DNA from: Sulfurovum sp.
GTDB lineage: Bacteria > Campylobacterota > Campylobacteria > Campylobacterales > Sulfurovaceae
Direction of reading: 5' to 3'
Assembly (NCBI GenBank): GCA_027049035.1
Contig: JALTVI010000091.1
Coordinates: 62,001 to 126,000 of the forward strand
Length of the DNA stretch: 64,000 nt
In this document: positions 1 through 8,977 of the stretch, piece after piece
Position numbering within the stretch: position 1 is the stretch's first letter
Layout: each line of letters begins with the position of its first letter
Position numbers and translations under genes: made by a program
The notes under the pieces: model-generated
Seen by the model: only the letters and a program-made list of their open reading frames with translations
Told to the model about the DNA's origin: nothing
The model's database searches: none

Positions 1-114
1 CGAAAATAGAAGATTTTTTTAATTTATGTGTATAAGTTAAAGTGATTTATATTGTGGGGTAATGGGCATGATAAGGTGAGCATATAAAAGTCAAATATGA
101 AATGAATTACCCAT

Positions 115-165
115 AAAGTCTATTGGATTTATAGACTTTAGAGCCCCGCTCTCATCGGGGTTTGT
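115..165. repeat. two adjacent hairpins downstream of the MORN-like gene
   Basis: A perfect 9-bp inverted repeat (AAAGTCTAT, 7-nt loop, ATAGACTTT) at 115-139 is followed by a GC-rich hairpin (CCCCG / CGGGG) at about 144-160 that overlaps the stop codon of the minus-strand gene. Together they could end transcription of that gene. Neither is followed by a clear run of T on the minus strand, so a terminator role is only possible. Positions 1-114 hold no gene that I can support. Confidence 0.35.
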
Positions 166-826
166 GGTGGTTTGGGTTGAAATCAAGTCCCTGAAGCAGC
201 TGTTGTGTCGCATCGGGTTTTTTGGACTGAATCTCTTTCATGACCTCAATGGGTCTGTCCATTTTGAACGTGTCTGTTTTGATGATTTTCCCCTCTTTGT
301 CATACCAGGTCTGTTTTCCCTCTTTATATCCGTTGATATAGTTCACTTTGGAAGCGAGTTTGCCGTTGGTATGGTACTCTTTTTGAATCCCCTCTTTTTT
401 CCCATGTTTATAGTTTACTTCGAGAGCAAGCGCCCCGGTACTGAAATACTCTCTGTAGGGTCCCTCTTTTCTGTCGTTAACATAGTTGACCTCCGCACGC
501 TTTTTGCCGTTGCTGTAGTAGAGGATGTTCGGGCCGTGACGCATCCCATGTTTGTAGGTGATGGTCTCGAGCAATTTCCCAGCCTGGTCATACCACTTCA
601 TGATACCTTCGCGTTTGCCCTCGACATACTGCACCTCATAGGCGAGTGCGCCGGTATCGTAGTAGACCTTTTCCATACCGTGTTTGATACCCTCTTTGGT
701 TTTGGTTCGTGTACCCTCTTTGTATTCTATGCGTGATTTGACTACACCATTTTTGAAATGGTCGGTGAAAAGCTCGGCATGCAGCAGTGTGCAGGCAAGC
801 AGTCCCAGACTAAGTACTTTTTTCAT
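152..826 (-). CDS. exported MORN-like repeat protein (YwqK type)
   Basis: The 224-residue protein starts with a signal peptide (MKKVLSLGLLACTLLHA). The rest is a tandem array of about 7-8 repeats of roughly 23 residues built on a pattern like G-x-x-x-x-Y-Y-x-x-G-x-L-x-x-E-V-x-Y-x-x-G-K-x-E-G. This is the MORN-variant repeat of the YwqK family, which forms stacked beta-hairpins. The start follows a GGGAG ribosome site with 8-nt spacing. It stands alone on the minus strand, with a divergent exported protein upstream. Family members are sometimes labelled antitoxins, but no toxin lies beside it and I do not assign that role. It is probably periplasmic or surface exposed. Confidence 0.75.
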   Translation of the reverse strand: MKKVLSLGLLACTLLHAELFTDHFKNGVVKSRIEYKEGTRTKTKEGIKHGMEKVYYDTGALAYEVQYVEGKREGIMKWYDQAGKLLETITYKHGMRHGPNILYYSNGKKRAEVNYVNDRKEGPYREYFSTGALALEVNYKHGKKEGIQKEYHTNGKLASKVNYINGYKEGKQTWYDKEGKIIKTDTFKMDRPIEVMKEIQSKKPDATQQLLQGLDFNPNHHKPR

Positions 827-969
827 TGTTGTGCTCCCGTTTGTGTTTGTCTTGCGAGGCTAATCTTACAGCGTAATCGGTAATACATAACTTATTGTAC
901 TCTATAAAAAAGAATTATTAATGGTGATGGGCTATAATATGCTGACTACAATGATTAGAGGAAGAGACT

Positions 970-1671
970 ATGTTTAAAACAATCACAATGGTAGTATTGC
1001 TTTCAGGTACGCTGTTGGCAGCTACAGGTGCTTCGCCTTCAAAAGAAGCAGTCCGTTACGGAAAGGTGCTTGAGAAAAAGGAGGTGATGGGATATGTCTA
1101 TCTCAAAGTTGATGAAAACGGTACGAAACGGTGGGTGGCTATCGCCAAAGCGCCGGTGGAGATCGGAGATACGATAGGATACGATACGCATACGGTGATG
1201 AAGCACTTCAAGAGCAAGAGTCTCGGGCGGGAATTCGATGAGATTGTCTTTGCCAACGAAGTCTATCTGCCGACAAAGCAGCAGTCCCCGTCGAGCATGA
1301 AAGCGGTATTGGCAAAAGATATCGAAGCGGCGAAAGAGACGCTGCAGGTAAAGGATTTCAAAGAGAAACCTTTCTATACGGTTGAAGAGCTGCACCGCTG
1401 GCGCAGGCAGCTTGCAGGCAAAGAGGTTCACATCAAGGCGAAGATCTACAAGGTCTCCAGGCAGATCATGAAGCGTGACTGGGTGCACCTTGGCGACGGT
1501 ACGGGCAATGAGAAGAAGCTAACGGACGACATTGTCTTTACGGCTAAGAAAGCAGATGTCAAAGCGGGTGATGAGGTGATCGCCAAAGCAAAAATCGTAG
1601 TGGACAAAGATTTCGGTTATGGCTACTTTTACCGCGTCATGGGAGAAGATGCCACATTTAAGAAGCAATAA
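970..1671 (+). CDS. periplasmic protein of unknown function, possible OB-fold domain
   Basis: The 233-residue protein has a cleavable signal peptide (residues 1-19, ending LLAATGA) and a lysine-rich mature chain. The second half (about 130-230) reads like an OB-fold nucleic-acid-binding-like domain: G-K-E-V-x-I-K-A-K-I-Y-K-V, then D-W-V-H-L-G-D-G-T-G, then a closing strand with A-G-D-E-V-I-A-K-A-K-I. That order resembles small exported OB-fold proteins, by eye only. A strong AGAGGAAG site precedes the ATG. It is followed 68 bp later by another small exported protein on the same strand. Function unknown. Confidence 0.6.
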   Translation: MFKTITMVVLLSGTLLAATGASPSKEAVRYGKVLEKKEVMGYVYLKVDENGTKRWVAIAKAPVEIGDTIGYDTHTVMKHFKSKSLGREFDEIVFANEVYLPTKQQSPSSMKAVLAKDIEAAKETLQVKDFKEKPFYTVEELHRWRRQLAGKEVHIKAKIYKVSRQIMKRDWVHLGDGTGNEKKLTDDIVFTAKKADVKAGDEVIAKAKIVVDKDFGYGYFYRVMGEDATFKKQ

Positions 1672-1739
1672 ATATTACGTTAACTTATCTAATGTATAAT
1701 ATTGTCAAAAATAAGACAACCCGATTATGAGGAGAAACA

Positions 1740-1994
1740 ATGAAGTATATTGTGCCGTTACTGTTGGTGGCCACTTTTGCCAGTGCCGGATTCTTTAATG
1801 AAAACGGTGAAAAAGAGAGAGCGCAGCGTCTTGAAAATCAACGTCTGTGCAAACTTTTTACCGAAAAAGCGGAAGAGTATAAAAAGCATATGCGCGATGA
1901 TATTCTTGCCAAAACGACACTGGCCTCCTATGAGCATCGTGCAGAACTTTTCTGTTCACGTGCCCAGCCTGAAGAGGGCAACAGCAGCAAATAG
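1740..1994 (+). CDS. small exported protein, unknown function
   Basis: The 84-residue protein has a short signal peptide (residues 1-16, ending ASAGFF) and a charged helical mature part with two cysteines (in RLCKLF and LFCSRA) that could form one disulfide. A GAGGAG ribosome site lies 7 nt before the ATG. I do not recognise the family. Epsilonproteobacteria carry many such short periplasmic proteins. It is a real gene on the strength of start context and signal peptide, and function is not inferred. Confidence 0.6.
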   Translation: MKYIVPLLLVATFASAGFFNENGEKERAQRLENQRLCKLFTEKAEEYKKHMRDDILAKTTLASYEHRAELFCSRAQPEEGNSSK

Positions 1995-2023
1995 GGCTTT
2001 GAAAAGCCGGCAGCTTGTCTGCT

Positions 2024-2422
2024 TTATACGCCTTTTGGATTTGGACCGTACGGATTGCTGCCCGGCTGCGAGTCAAGCACGAAAAAGTAGAGCAGAACAA
2101 GTGCACCGACAATCGGAATGAGGCCTATGAGGTACCACCAGCCGCTTTTGCCGATATCGTGCAATCTTCTGACTGCCAGAGCGATGGAGGGTATCACCAA
2201 TGCCAGTGCAAAAACAAGTTCCAGCAACCCGCCCTGTGTCGCCTGATCGGGTGTTGCACCGAGCATGGGGTTGACTACAAAGAAGTCTACAAATGCAAGT
2301 GCAATGCTGATAAGAGCATAAAAGAGCGTAAAATACCAGAATTCACTTCGTGAAGCCCTGCCGTCGAATTTGGTATAGCGGTATTTGAGTGTGTCGAGAA
2401 AGTAACGGTTGAATGCTTCCAT
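2024..2422 (-). CDS. DUF805 family membrane protein
   Basis: The 132-residue integral membrane protein has the DUF805 signature near the N-terminus (FDGRASRSEFWYFTLFYAL). Three further hydrophobic segments follow, and the C-terminal half contains R-R-L-H-D-I-G-K-S-G-W-W, the second hallmark of the family. The function of DUF805 (YhaH-like) proteins is unknown. The start lies 5 nt after the stop of the upstream lipoprotein gene, so the two are probably co-transcribed and translationally linked. Confidence 0.85.
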   Translation of the reverse strand: MEAFNRYFLDTLKYRYTKFDGRASRSEFWYFTLFYALISIALAFVDFFVVNPMLGATPDQATQGGLLELVFALALVIPSIALAVRRLHDIGKSGWWYLIGLIPIVGALVLLYFFVLDSQPGSNPYGPNPKGV

Positions 2423-2427
2423 ACGCT

Positions 2428-2637
2428 CTACTTTTTCATATTTTCGATATTTTTGATATCCTGTGCCGAGAGTGAATTTGCGGCATCCTGCGCTGCTTCG
2501 TGGGCGGCATTGTCAAGCTCTCTGTCCTGATAGCTTCGGTTGTCGTATGCGTTGTAGTTTCCTCCTGCACATCCTGAAAGCAGTGCTGTGGCTGAAGCGG
2601 CAAAGAGGAGAGGTAGAAGTGTTTTTTTGAGTTTCAT
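2428..2637 (-). CDS. small lipoprotein
   Basis: This 69-residue protein has a lipoprotein signal peptide with lipobox L-S-G-C at about residues 20-23 (LLSGCAGG). A short acidic, Asn/Ala-rich mature tail follows (YQDRELDNAAHEAAQDAANS). I chose the ATG at 2637 because AAAGGA precedes it by 5-6 nt and it begins a proper signal peptide (MKLKKTLLPLLFA). A longer reading from 2673 would spoil that. It sits directly upstream of the DUF805 gene. Function unknown; likely anchored to the outer or inner membrane. Confidence 0.7.
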   Translation of the reverse strand: MKLKKTLLPLLFAASATALLSGCAGGNYNAYDNRSYQDRELDNAAHEAAQDAANSLSAQDIKNIENMKK

Positions 2638-2751
2638 GGGAATCCTTTTGTATTGTTTTGGGTAGCATAGCACGTTTTTTAAAAAAAGTGAATATCATCC
2701 TATAAGTATTATTCTGTAAAAATGATAAGCATTTACCACAAGGAGTTTGAA

Positions 2752-3597
2752 ATGAGACGATTACCGATAGTGCTGCTGTGTGCGGGTGCACTTCTGTTTG
2801 CCAAAGGCGAAGCGAAGACATACAACACACTTGCAAAGAACATTCCCCAGGTCCATCCGGGCATTCTGGCAGGTTACCTCAACCCAAAGCAGCTGCCGGA
2901 CTCTCTGAAACTCATACACGAAGCGCCTGTACCCGGAAGTGCGGCACAGCAATATGACGATGCGGTTAGTCACGCTTACCTGACACTGCAGGGAACCAAA
3001 CGCTGGAAACTTGCCGCCAAAGATGCCGATCTCTCTTTCCCCAATGCGGCCAAGATCTTCACCTGCGCACTTGGTGTGCCCATCGACAGGGCGCATACGC
3101 CGCACCTCTATCTGCTGCTGCAGCGTACGCTTGCCGATGCGGGGCTTTCGACCTATGGTGCCAAAAACCATTATCAGCGTCTGCGCCCTTTCATGCTCAA
3201 CAAGCAGCCCGTCTGTACCCCCAATGAAGAGAAAGCGCTGAGAAAAGACGGCTCCTACCCCTCCGGCCATACGGCCATAGGATGGGCGTGGGCGCTGATA
3301 CTTGCCGAAATCGCCCCTGAGCGTGCCGATGCTATTTTGGCAAGGGGGCGTGCTTATGGTGAAAGCAGAATCGTATGCAATGTCCATTGGCACTCCGATG
3401 TGGAGGAGGGGCGTTTTATGGGCGCTTCGGCTGTAGCGAAACTGCACAGCAATCCACAGTTCATGGCAGACCTTGAAGCGGCCAAAAAAGAGGTGGCTGC
3501 GCTGCGTGCCAAGGGTGCCAAACCAAACAGCGACTGCACTTTCGAGCGCGAAGCACTGGCAATCAAACCCAAAGAGAATTTTACGCCTGGGCAGTAA
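2752..3597 (+). CDS. class A non-specific acid phosphatase (PhoN/PAP2 superfamily)
   Basis: The 281-residue periplasmic protein begins with a signal peptide (MRRLPIVLLCAGALLFA). The three PAP2/vanadium-haloperoxidase motifs are visible in order: K-x6-R-P in KNHYQRLRPF, PSGH in YPSGHTAIGWAW, and S-R-x5-H-x2-D in ESRIVCNVHWHSD. They supply the catalytic His nucleophile, the His general acid and the phosphate-binding Lys/Arg residues. Spacing and length fit class A acid phosphatases (PhoN/PhoC type), which release phosphate from organic monoesters. The start at 2752 follows AAGGAG. The 3' end overlaps the end of the convergent RND gene by 17 bp. Confidence 0.88.
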   Translation: MRRLPIVLLCAGALLFAKGEAKTYNTLAKNIPQVHPGILAGYLNPKQLPDSLKLIHEAPVPGSAAQQYDDAVSHAYLTLQGTKRWKLAAKDADLSFPNAAKIFTCALGVPIDRAHTPHLYLLLQRTLADAGLSTYGAKNHYQRLRPFMLNKQPVCTPNEEKALRKDGSYPSGHTAIGWAWALILAEIAPERADAILARGRAYGESRIVCNVHWHSDVEEGRFMGASAVAKLHSNPQFMADLEAAKKEVAALRAKGAKPNSDCTFEREALAIKPKENFTPGQ

Positions 3598-6500
3598 GCC
3601 TCTTTTCATTCAGAATCGTGTAGAGCACAGGCAGATAGAGGAGGTTGAGCACCGTTCCCCACGCCAGTCCGAACCCAAGGGCAATGGCCATGGGCTGGAA
3701 TATGGCCGCCTGCCCGGTCGGGAAGAAGATGAGTGTGGCAAGTCCAATCAGGGTGGTGATGGAGGTGAGCATGATAGGGCGGAAGCGCTTGGCTGCGTAG
3801 TGGAATATCTCATCGATGTTCCGTGCCTTTTTGAGGTTCATGATCATGATGATACCGTCGTTGACCACGACGCCGGAAAGCCCCAGCATCCCGATGATGG
3901 AGGGCATCGAGAGATTGACACCAAGCAGGAAGTGCCCCAGCAGTACACCGAAGATGGCAAAGGGGATGACAGACATCATCATGAAGGTCTCTTTGAGCGA
4001 GTTGAACAGATAAAGCAGCGAGAGCATGATCAGCAGCAGCGCAATGGCGCTTGCCATCAGCATGTCCGACTTCAACTCTTTCTTTTTCTCTGCCTCCCCT
4101 TTGAGGGCGATTTTTATGCCCATAGCCCTGGCTTCATCGAGGGTTTTCTGCAGCCTCTCCAGCACTTCGGTAGCGGTGATCACCTTGCTGTCGACATTGG
4201 CATAGATGTAGAAGTTCTTTACCCCTCTGTCCTTGATGATCTTCTCAAAGGAGCGTTCGATGTTGAAAGTCGCTACTTCCTTGAGTGCAACGAAGGTACC
4301 GTTTGGGAGTTTGACGGGGAAGTCTCTGAGCGCATCGAGAGAATCCTGTGCAAGGCTGCGCACCTTGATCTCGAGCAGGTCGTTTTTATCAAACGCCACG
4401 GCGATACGGCGCTTTAGGAAACTGTCGGCAAGGAGTGTACCAATTCGTTTCTCGTTCAGTCCCAGTGACTGGCCGTAGGCGTTGACTTTCAGTTTGATCT
4501 CATCACGTCCGTAGTGCATGCTGTTGTTGACGGAGACGACGCCTTTGGTCTCTTTCAGTTGTTTTTGCAGCGCTTGTGCAATCTGCATCACCGCTTTGCT
4601 GTCGTTGCTGATAAGTCCGATCTTGAGGTTTGACTTGATAGGCCCTACCTTTTTTTCAACCACGGCAAGGTCGGTAAGCCCGAAGCGTTTTTTGTACCCC
4701 CTCTCTTCGATGAACTCTCTGAGTTTTGCGGCGATGATACGAGACTTCTCCTCTCTTACTCTTCCTTCTTCGTCGTAGTAGAAGCTGAGATAGGGTGTGA
4801 TGAATCGGTCTACGAAGTTCTGAGGTTTTAGCTTTTGCAGTTCGATGACGATCTGCCCCACATAGGGGTAGGTCTCCGAATTGCCCGCACTGTCCTGCCG
4901 CCACCCGGCTACCGATCCGACATGTGAAATGTAGAACTCTTTGCGGTTGTCGTAGAGATCTTTTTCGATCGTTTTGAGGTAGTGCAGCGTCTCTTCGTTG
5001 GTAGTGTTGACATTGGCTTTGAGGGTGACAGTCAGTGTGGTTGCATCGAATTTGGGGAACATTTGGAATTTGCTCAGCTTTATCCCCGCAACCGTCAGCA
5101 GCGGTACGACAATGACAAAGAGGAGCAGAAAGCGTCTGCGCCGCAGCATGAAGTAGTGGATGATGCGGCTGTAGATACGGTTGGCACGCTCCCATGAGGT
5201 GGTCTTCTCTTTGGCGTTTAGCATGTGTGCCGCGTGAATGGGCAGGAAGATGAAAGATTCGATAAGCGAAGCGAGTACGAGCACCGAGACGGCGATAGGG
5301 ATGAGTTTGATCACCTCTCCCATCGTACCGTGCAGCATCAGTGCCGGGATAAAGGCAAAGAGGGTGGTCAGCGAAGCGATGGTGACGGGTTTGAACATCT
5401 CTTTGGCACCGAGTACTGCCGCCTCCTTGGGCGGCAGGCCCTCTTCGATGTACTGTTGGATGTTTTCGCTGACGACAATGGCATCATCGACGATGATCCC
5501 CAGGGCGATCAGCACGCCCACCAGTGTGATCATGTTGATACTGTATCCGGCGAAGTAGAGGTATGCCGCCCCCATCACAAAAGAGGTTGGGATGCCAAGG
5601 AAGATGATGAAGGCCATGCGTCTATTGATCAGCCAAGCCATCAGCAGGGTGATCAGAAGCAGTCCCAAAAGGATGTTGGAGACGATGATGTTGAGACGAT
5701 CCCTGATGGCGATGGAGCGGTCGTTATGAATTGTATAGATGATCTTCGGATTGGAAGCGTTGTGTGTTTTGACAATGCGGTAGATCGCGTCAGAGAGGGT
5801 GAGCGCATTGCCCTTTGGGCTCTGTTTGATATTCAGGTCGAGTGCATCCTGTGTGTCGATGGAGTAGAGCGTTTCGGTCTCCTCGTAGTGCTTGGAGACC
5901 GTGGCGACATCTTTGATGTAGAAGGTCTTACCGTCAGCTTCAATACGCGTATCGAGCATCGCTTCTGCCTCTTTGGGGCCGTTGTGGGTGGAGAGGTAGA
6001 AGAAGCCGTTTTTCTTGTCTTCTATCTCTCCCAGCGGGTAGATGTAGCTGATCTGCGAAAGTGCGGCAATAACGCTTGCTTCATCAAGCCCCAGCGCCCG
6101 GATGCGGCGGTTGTCAAGCCTGATGTCGTAGTAGCGGTCGGATTCGCCGAAGATGCTTACCTCTGCGATGTGCGGCAGTGCCATGATCTTCTCTTTGAGC
6201 GCGTCGGCCGCTGCCATCAGTTCTGCATGTGTTGCCGTTTTGGAGGAGACGGCAATACGCATCAGTTTGCGACGAATGTCGAGAACATTGACGGTCGGTT
6301 CGTCCATATCGGCAGGCAGGTACTGTCGTGCGAGGGTGACGGCATCCTTGACGCGGTCAGCGGTGTTGTATTTGTTGATACCCTTTTCGAGTTCGAGAAT
6401 GATATTGAACTTGCCGGTGGAAACGATGGTGGCCATCTTGTCGATACCGTCGATGTTCATCACCTGCTCTTCTATTTTGCGCACGGCCATCTTGTCGAGC

Positions 6501-6679
6501 ATTTCGATGGAGGTGCCTGCATAGTGGCCATTGACGGAGATCATATCAAGGTCGAAGGCAGGGAAAATCTCTTTGGGGGTCTTGGTGTAGAGCAGTGCGC
6601 CCACAAGAAAAACGAAAACAAACAGGAAGTAGTTCAGCCGGCTGTTTTCGACAAAAAAGCGCAGGAGTTTTTCGAACAT
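3581..6679 (-). CDS. RND family efflux transporter (AcrB-like), orphan
   Basis: The 1032-residue inner-membrane pump has the RND layout: TM1 (residues 12-30), a large periplasmic loop, TM2-6, a soluble linker, TM7, a second large loop and TM8-12. The proton-relay motif in TM4 is intact (ALGIIVDDAIVVSENI), and the matching glycine-rich helix is seen in the second half (GLSGVVVNDGIIMIMNL). There is no membrane-fusion protein or TolC-like channel beside it, so its tripartite partners must come from elsewhere or it works alone. It begins 10 nt after the stop of a lipoprotein gene, with no good ribosome site of its own, which suggests translational coupling. Substrate unknown. Confidence 0.88.
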   Translation of the reverse strand: MFEKLLRFFVENSRLNYFLFVFVFLVGALLYTKTPKEIFPAFDLDMISVNGHYAGTSIEMLDKMAVRKIEEQVMNIDGIDKMATIVSTGKFNIILELEKGINKYNTADRVKDAVTLARQYLPADMDEPTVNVLDIRRKLMRIAVSSKTATHAELMAAADALKEKIMALPHIAEVSIFGESDRYYDIRLDNRRIRALGLDEASVIAALSQISYIYPLGEIEDKKNGFFYLSTHNGPKEAEAMLDTRIEADGKTFYIKDVATVSKHYEETETLYSIDTQDALDLNIKQSPKGNALTLSDAIYRIVKTHNASNPKIIYTIHNDRSIAIRDRLNIIVSNILLGLLLITLLMAWLINRRMAFIIFLGIPTSFVMGAAYLYFAGYSINMITLVGVLIALGIIVDDAIVVSENIQQYIEEGLPPKEAAVLGAKEMFKPVTIASLTTLFAFIPALMLHGTMGEVIKLIPIAVSVLVLASLIESFIFLPIHAAHMLNAKEKTTSWERANRIYSRIIHYFMLRRRRFLLLFVIVVPLLTVAGIKLSKFQMFPKFDATTLTVTLKANVNTTNEETLHYLKTIEKDLYDNRKEFYISHVGSVAGWRQDSAGNSETYPYVGQIVIELQKLKPQNFVDRFITPYLSFYYDEEGRVREEKSRIIAAKLREFIEERGYKKRFGLTDLAVVEKKVGPIKSNLKIGLISNDSKAVMQIAQALQKQLKETKGVVSVNNSMHYGRDEIKLKVNAYGQSLGLNEKRIGTLLADSFLKRRIAVAFDKNDLLEIKVRSLAQDSLDALRDFPVKLPNGTFVALKEVATFNIERSFEKIIKDRGVKNFYIYANVDSKVITATEVLERLQKTLDEARAMGIKIALKGEAEKKKELKSDMLMASAIALLLIMLSLLYLFNSLKETFMMMSVIPFAIFGVLLGHFLLGVNLSMPSIIGMLGLSGVVVNDGIIMIMNLKKARNIDEIFHYAAKRFRPIMLTSITTLIGLATLIFFPTGQAAIFQPMAIALGFGLAWGTVLNLLYLPVLYTILNEKRLTAQA

Positions 6680-6689
6680 ACCGTCGGGC

Positions 6690-7115
6690 TTATTTGTCCA
6701 GCTGTTTCAGTACATTTCCCATGAGGCTCTGCTGCAGCAGGGCGGTCAGCGAATCGGAGTCGAGTTCAAGGTAGAACTGGTCGCTGTCCTTTTCGTCTAT
6801 CTGTACCGTATAGGCAAGGGTACCGGTAATGTTGTTGTCAAACGTCACTTCGGCTTTACAGCTGCGCAGTTTAATATTAGGATCGTACGCTGAAGCCCTG
6901 GGTGCGTCTATGTTGACGATTTTTTTTGGGAGCATGACACTGTAGACCGCCATCAGGGGATTGCCCGATTTCTCCATATTCTCACGCCACTGTGTGTATG
7001 TCTCTTTCAGCAGAGATGTAACCTCTTTGTCTGAACATTTGGGAGCTTCTGTATTGAAACATCCGGTAAAGAGCAGTGCAGTAGCTGCAATGGCTGTAAA
7101 AAGGGTTTTTCTCAT
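6690..7115 (-). CDS. lipoprotein upstream of the RND pump
   Basis: The 141-residue protein has a lipoprotein signal peptide with lipobox L-F-T-G-C (residues 15-19). The mature part is mixed alpha/beta, about 120 residues, with acidic stretches and one further cysteine pair (C27 and the Cys in KLRSCKAEVTF). I do not recognise the family by name. It is translationally coupled to the RND transporter (10-nt gap), so it may be an accessory lipoprotein of that pump. The link rests only on position. Confidence 0.65.
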   Translation of the reverse strand: MRKTLFTAIAATALLFTGCFNTEAPKCSDKEVTSLLKETYTQWRENMEKSGNPLMAVYSVMLPKKIVNIDAPRASAYDPNIKLRSCKAEVTFDNNITGTLAYTVQIDEKDSDQFYLELDSDSLTALLQQSLMGNVLKQLDK

Positions 7116-7173
7116 CGGGATCTCCTTTGTATGGGTAATTGTATCTTATGATAGAGCGATATCGACTTAATGC

Positions 7174-7668
7174 TCAAAGGCTCTCATACGGCAGCGTCAC
7201 AATGTTGTAGGCTTCGGGAAGTTGCGTAGAGGGCAGCGTTTTCCAGCGCTTTGGCAGACGCATGGCAAGCTTGTCCGAAATAGCGCTTAACATGCTCTCT
7301 GCATCTTCAAGCGGCATGGCTGAGACGGGAATGAATACCTGTACTTTTTGGGGTTCTCTGCCGCGGTAGATGTGAAAATCTTCGATATTCATCGTATGAA
7401 AGAGGTGTCGTGCAAGGTGTGCGAACTGCAGCGCCTCATCGCCTTTGTATTCAAGTACAAGGTGCCGTGTTTTCCCATCTTCAACGAGAGGAACGGCAAT
7501 GGTGTACTGTTTGTTCAGGTGCTGGCTGAAAAGAAGTGGAGTAAGGGGTTCGTCAATACGTTCGAATTTGGCGTAGAAGGTGCGGTTGTCGAACTGTATC
7601 TGTTCGACAACGCGTGGACGTTTGATGTAGTAGTGGTCGCTTGCAAACTCCAGGTCGAAGACTTTGAT
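7174..7668 (-). CDS. conserved DUF1882-like protein of the lysS-glyA cluster, probable AUC start
   Basis: The 164-residue soluble protein (…DLEFASDHYYIKRPRVVEQ…) follows glyA. I recall a DUF1882 protein at the same place in Campylobacter and Helicobacter; the function is unknown. There is no ATG, GTG or TTG between the glyA stop (7682) and the conserved start of the protein. A strong AAAGGAG site ends 7 nt before an ATC codon at 7666-7668, exactly where translation should begin, so an AUC start is the best reading. The only standard alternative is a TTG at 7722 inside glyA, without a well-spaced ribosome site, which would add an 18-residue Ser/Thr/Arg tail unlike the rest. Confidence 0.75.
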   Translation of the reverse strand: MKVFDLEFASDHYYIKRPRVVEQIQFDNRTFYAKFERIDEPLTPLLFSQHLNKQYTIAVPLVEDGKTRHLVLEYKGDEALQFAHLARHLFHTMNIEDFHIYRGREPQKVQVFIPVSAMPLEDAESMLSAISDKLAMRLPKRWKTLPSTQLPEAYNIVTLPYESL

Positions 7669-7681
7669 GCGACGACTCCTT

Positions 7682-8932
7682 TTAGTAGATAGGTCTGTCG
7701 TAGATGACGAAGTTGGAGGCAAGCTCTTTCATTTCATCTTTGATCTTCGCATGCAGGGCACTGTCTTCGATGTTGTCGAGCACGTCTGCAATCTTGTTGG
7801 CGATAATTTCGAACTCCGCCTCTTTCATACCGCGGCTTGTCAGTGCTGGCGAGCCGATACGGATACCTGATGTAACGAACGGGCTGCGTGTCTCACCCGG
7901 AACGGTATTCTTGTTGACGGTGATACCTGCTGCGCCAAGTGCCGCGTCGGCATCTTTTCCGGAGAAATCCTTGTTCAGGAAGCTGACGAGTACAAGGTGG
8001 TTGTCGGTACCGCCCGAGACAACATCGTAACCGCGCTTCATCAGTACGTCAGCCAGAACAGAAGCGTTCTTTTTCACCTGCTGTGCATAGGTTTTCCATT
8101 CTGAGCTGAGGTTATGCTTGAATCCGACCGCTTTTGCAGCGACCACATGCACCAGCGGTCCGCCCTGAAGCCCTGGGAAGATAGCGGAGTTGATCTTTTT
8201 GGCGATCTCTTCGTCGTTGGTCATGATCATCCCGCCTCTTGGTCCTGCAAGGGTCTTGTGTGTGGTGGTTGTGACCACATCTGCGTAAGGGAACGGGCTT
8301 GGGTGCTCACCGGCACAGACGAGGCCCGCAATGTGGGCGATGTCCGCAAACAAAATCGCACCGACCGCATCGGCGATCTCACGGAACTTCTTGAAGTCGA
8401 TCTCTCTTGCATAGGCAGAGGCACCGCAGACGATGATCTTTGGCTGTACGATCTTGGCGATATCCATCACACGATCATAGTTGATACGACCATCAAGCTC
8501 GACACCGTAAGTGAAGCTCTGGTAGTTCTTGCCCGAGAAGCTCGGCTTGCTGCCGTGGGTGAGGTGTCCGCCGTGGCTGAGGTCCATACCCAGAATTTTG
8601 TCATATGGTTTGAGAAGTGCCGCGTAGACTGCACTATTTGCCTGTGAACCTGAATGCGGCTGCACGTTGGCAAATTTACAGTCGAAGAGTTCACACGCTC
8701 TGTCGATAGCAAGCTGCTCTACCTTGTCGGCATACTCACAACCGCCGTAGTAGCGTTTTCCGGGGTACCCCTCGGCATATTTATTGGTAAAGACCGAACC
8801 CATCGCCTCCATGACCGCAGGGATGGTGAAGTTTTCGGATGCGATCATCTCAAGGTGTGTCGTCTGTCTCTCAAGCTCGTTTTCGATCGCTTCGAAAATC
8901 TCTGGATCGAATGTCTCTATTGCATAACTCAT
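7682..8932 (-). CDS. glyA: serine hydroxymethyltransferase
   Basis: The 416-residue PLP enzyme converts serine and tetrahydrofolate to glycine and 5,10-methylene-tetrahydrofolate in the cytoplasm. Diagnostic stretches are seen: [13 protein letters not shown], the [16 protein letters not shown] region, and the PLP-lysine motif [15 protein letters not shown] start at 8932 ([13 protein letters not shown]), preceded by AAAGGA, instead of the longer frame from 8974, which would run into the lysS stop region. It sits between lysS and a DUF1882-like gene in a tightly packed minus-strand operon. Confidence 0.96.
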   Translation of the reverse strand: MSYAIETFDPEIFEAIENELERQTTHLEMIASENFTIPAVMEAMGSVFTNKYAEGYPGKRYYGGCEYADKVEQLAIDRACELFDCKFANVQPHSGSQANSAVYAALLKPYDKILGMDLSHGGHLTHGSKPSFSGKNYQSFTYGVELDGRINYDRVMDIAKIVQPKIIVCGASAYAREIDFKKFREIADAVGAILFADIAHIAGLVCAGEHPSPFPYADVVTTTTHKTLAGPRGGMIMTNDEEIAKKINSAIFPGLQGGPLVHVVAAKAVGFKHNLSSEWKTYAQQVKKNASVLADVLMKRGYDVVSGGTDNHLVLVSFLNKDFSGKDADAALGAAGITVNKNTVPGETRSPFVTSGIRIGSPALTSRGMKEAEFEIIANKIADVLDNIEDSALHAKIKDEMKELASNFVIYDRPIY

Positions 8933-8977
8933 CAGGTATCCTTTGTTGGGTTTGATTGTTGGATTTATATCCAATTT

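Noticed and set aside
1858-2112. 84-codon minus-strand frame
   Set aside because: It straddles the ends of two better supported genes, without start signal.
3473-4417. 314-codon plus-strand frame
   Set aside because: It overlaps the end of the acid phosphatase and the RND gene in the wrong frame and has no recognisable features.
5225-6724. 499-codon open frame on the plus strand
   Set aside because: It is antisense to the RND transporter, rich in Asp/His/Gly from the reverse of common codons, and has no domain or ribosome site.
7171-7722. TTG start at 7722 for the gene after glyA
   Set aside because: It would lie 41 bp inside glyA without a well-spaced ribosome site and add a tail of mostly Ser/Thr/Arg; the AAAGGAG-ATC arrangement fits better.
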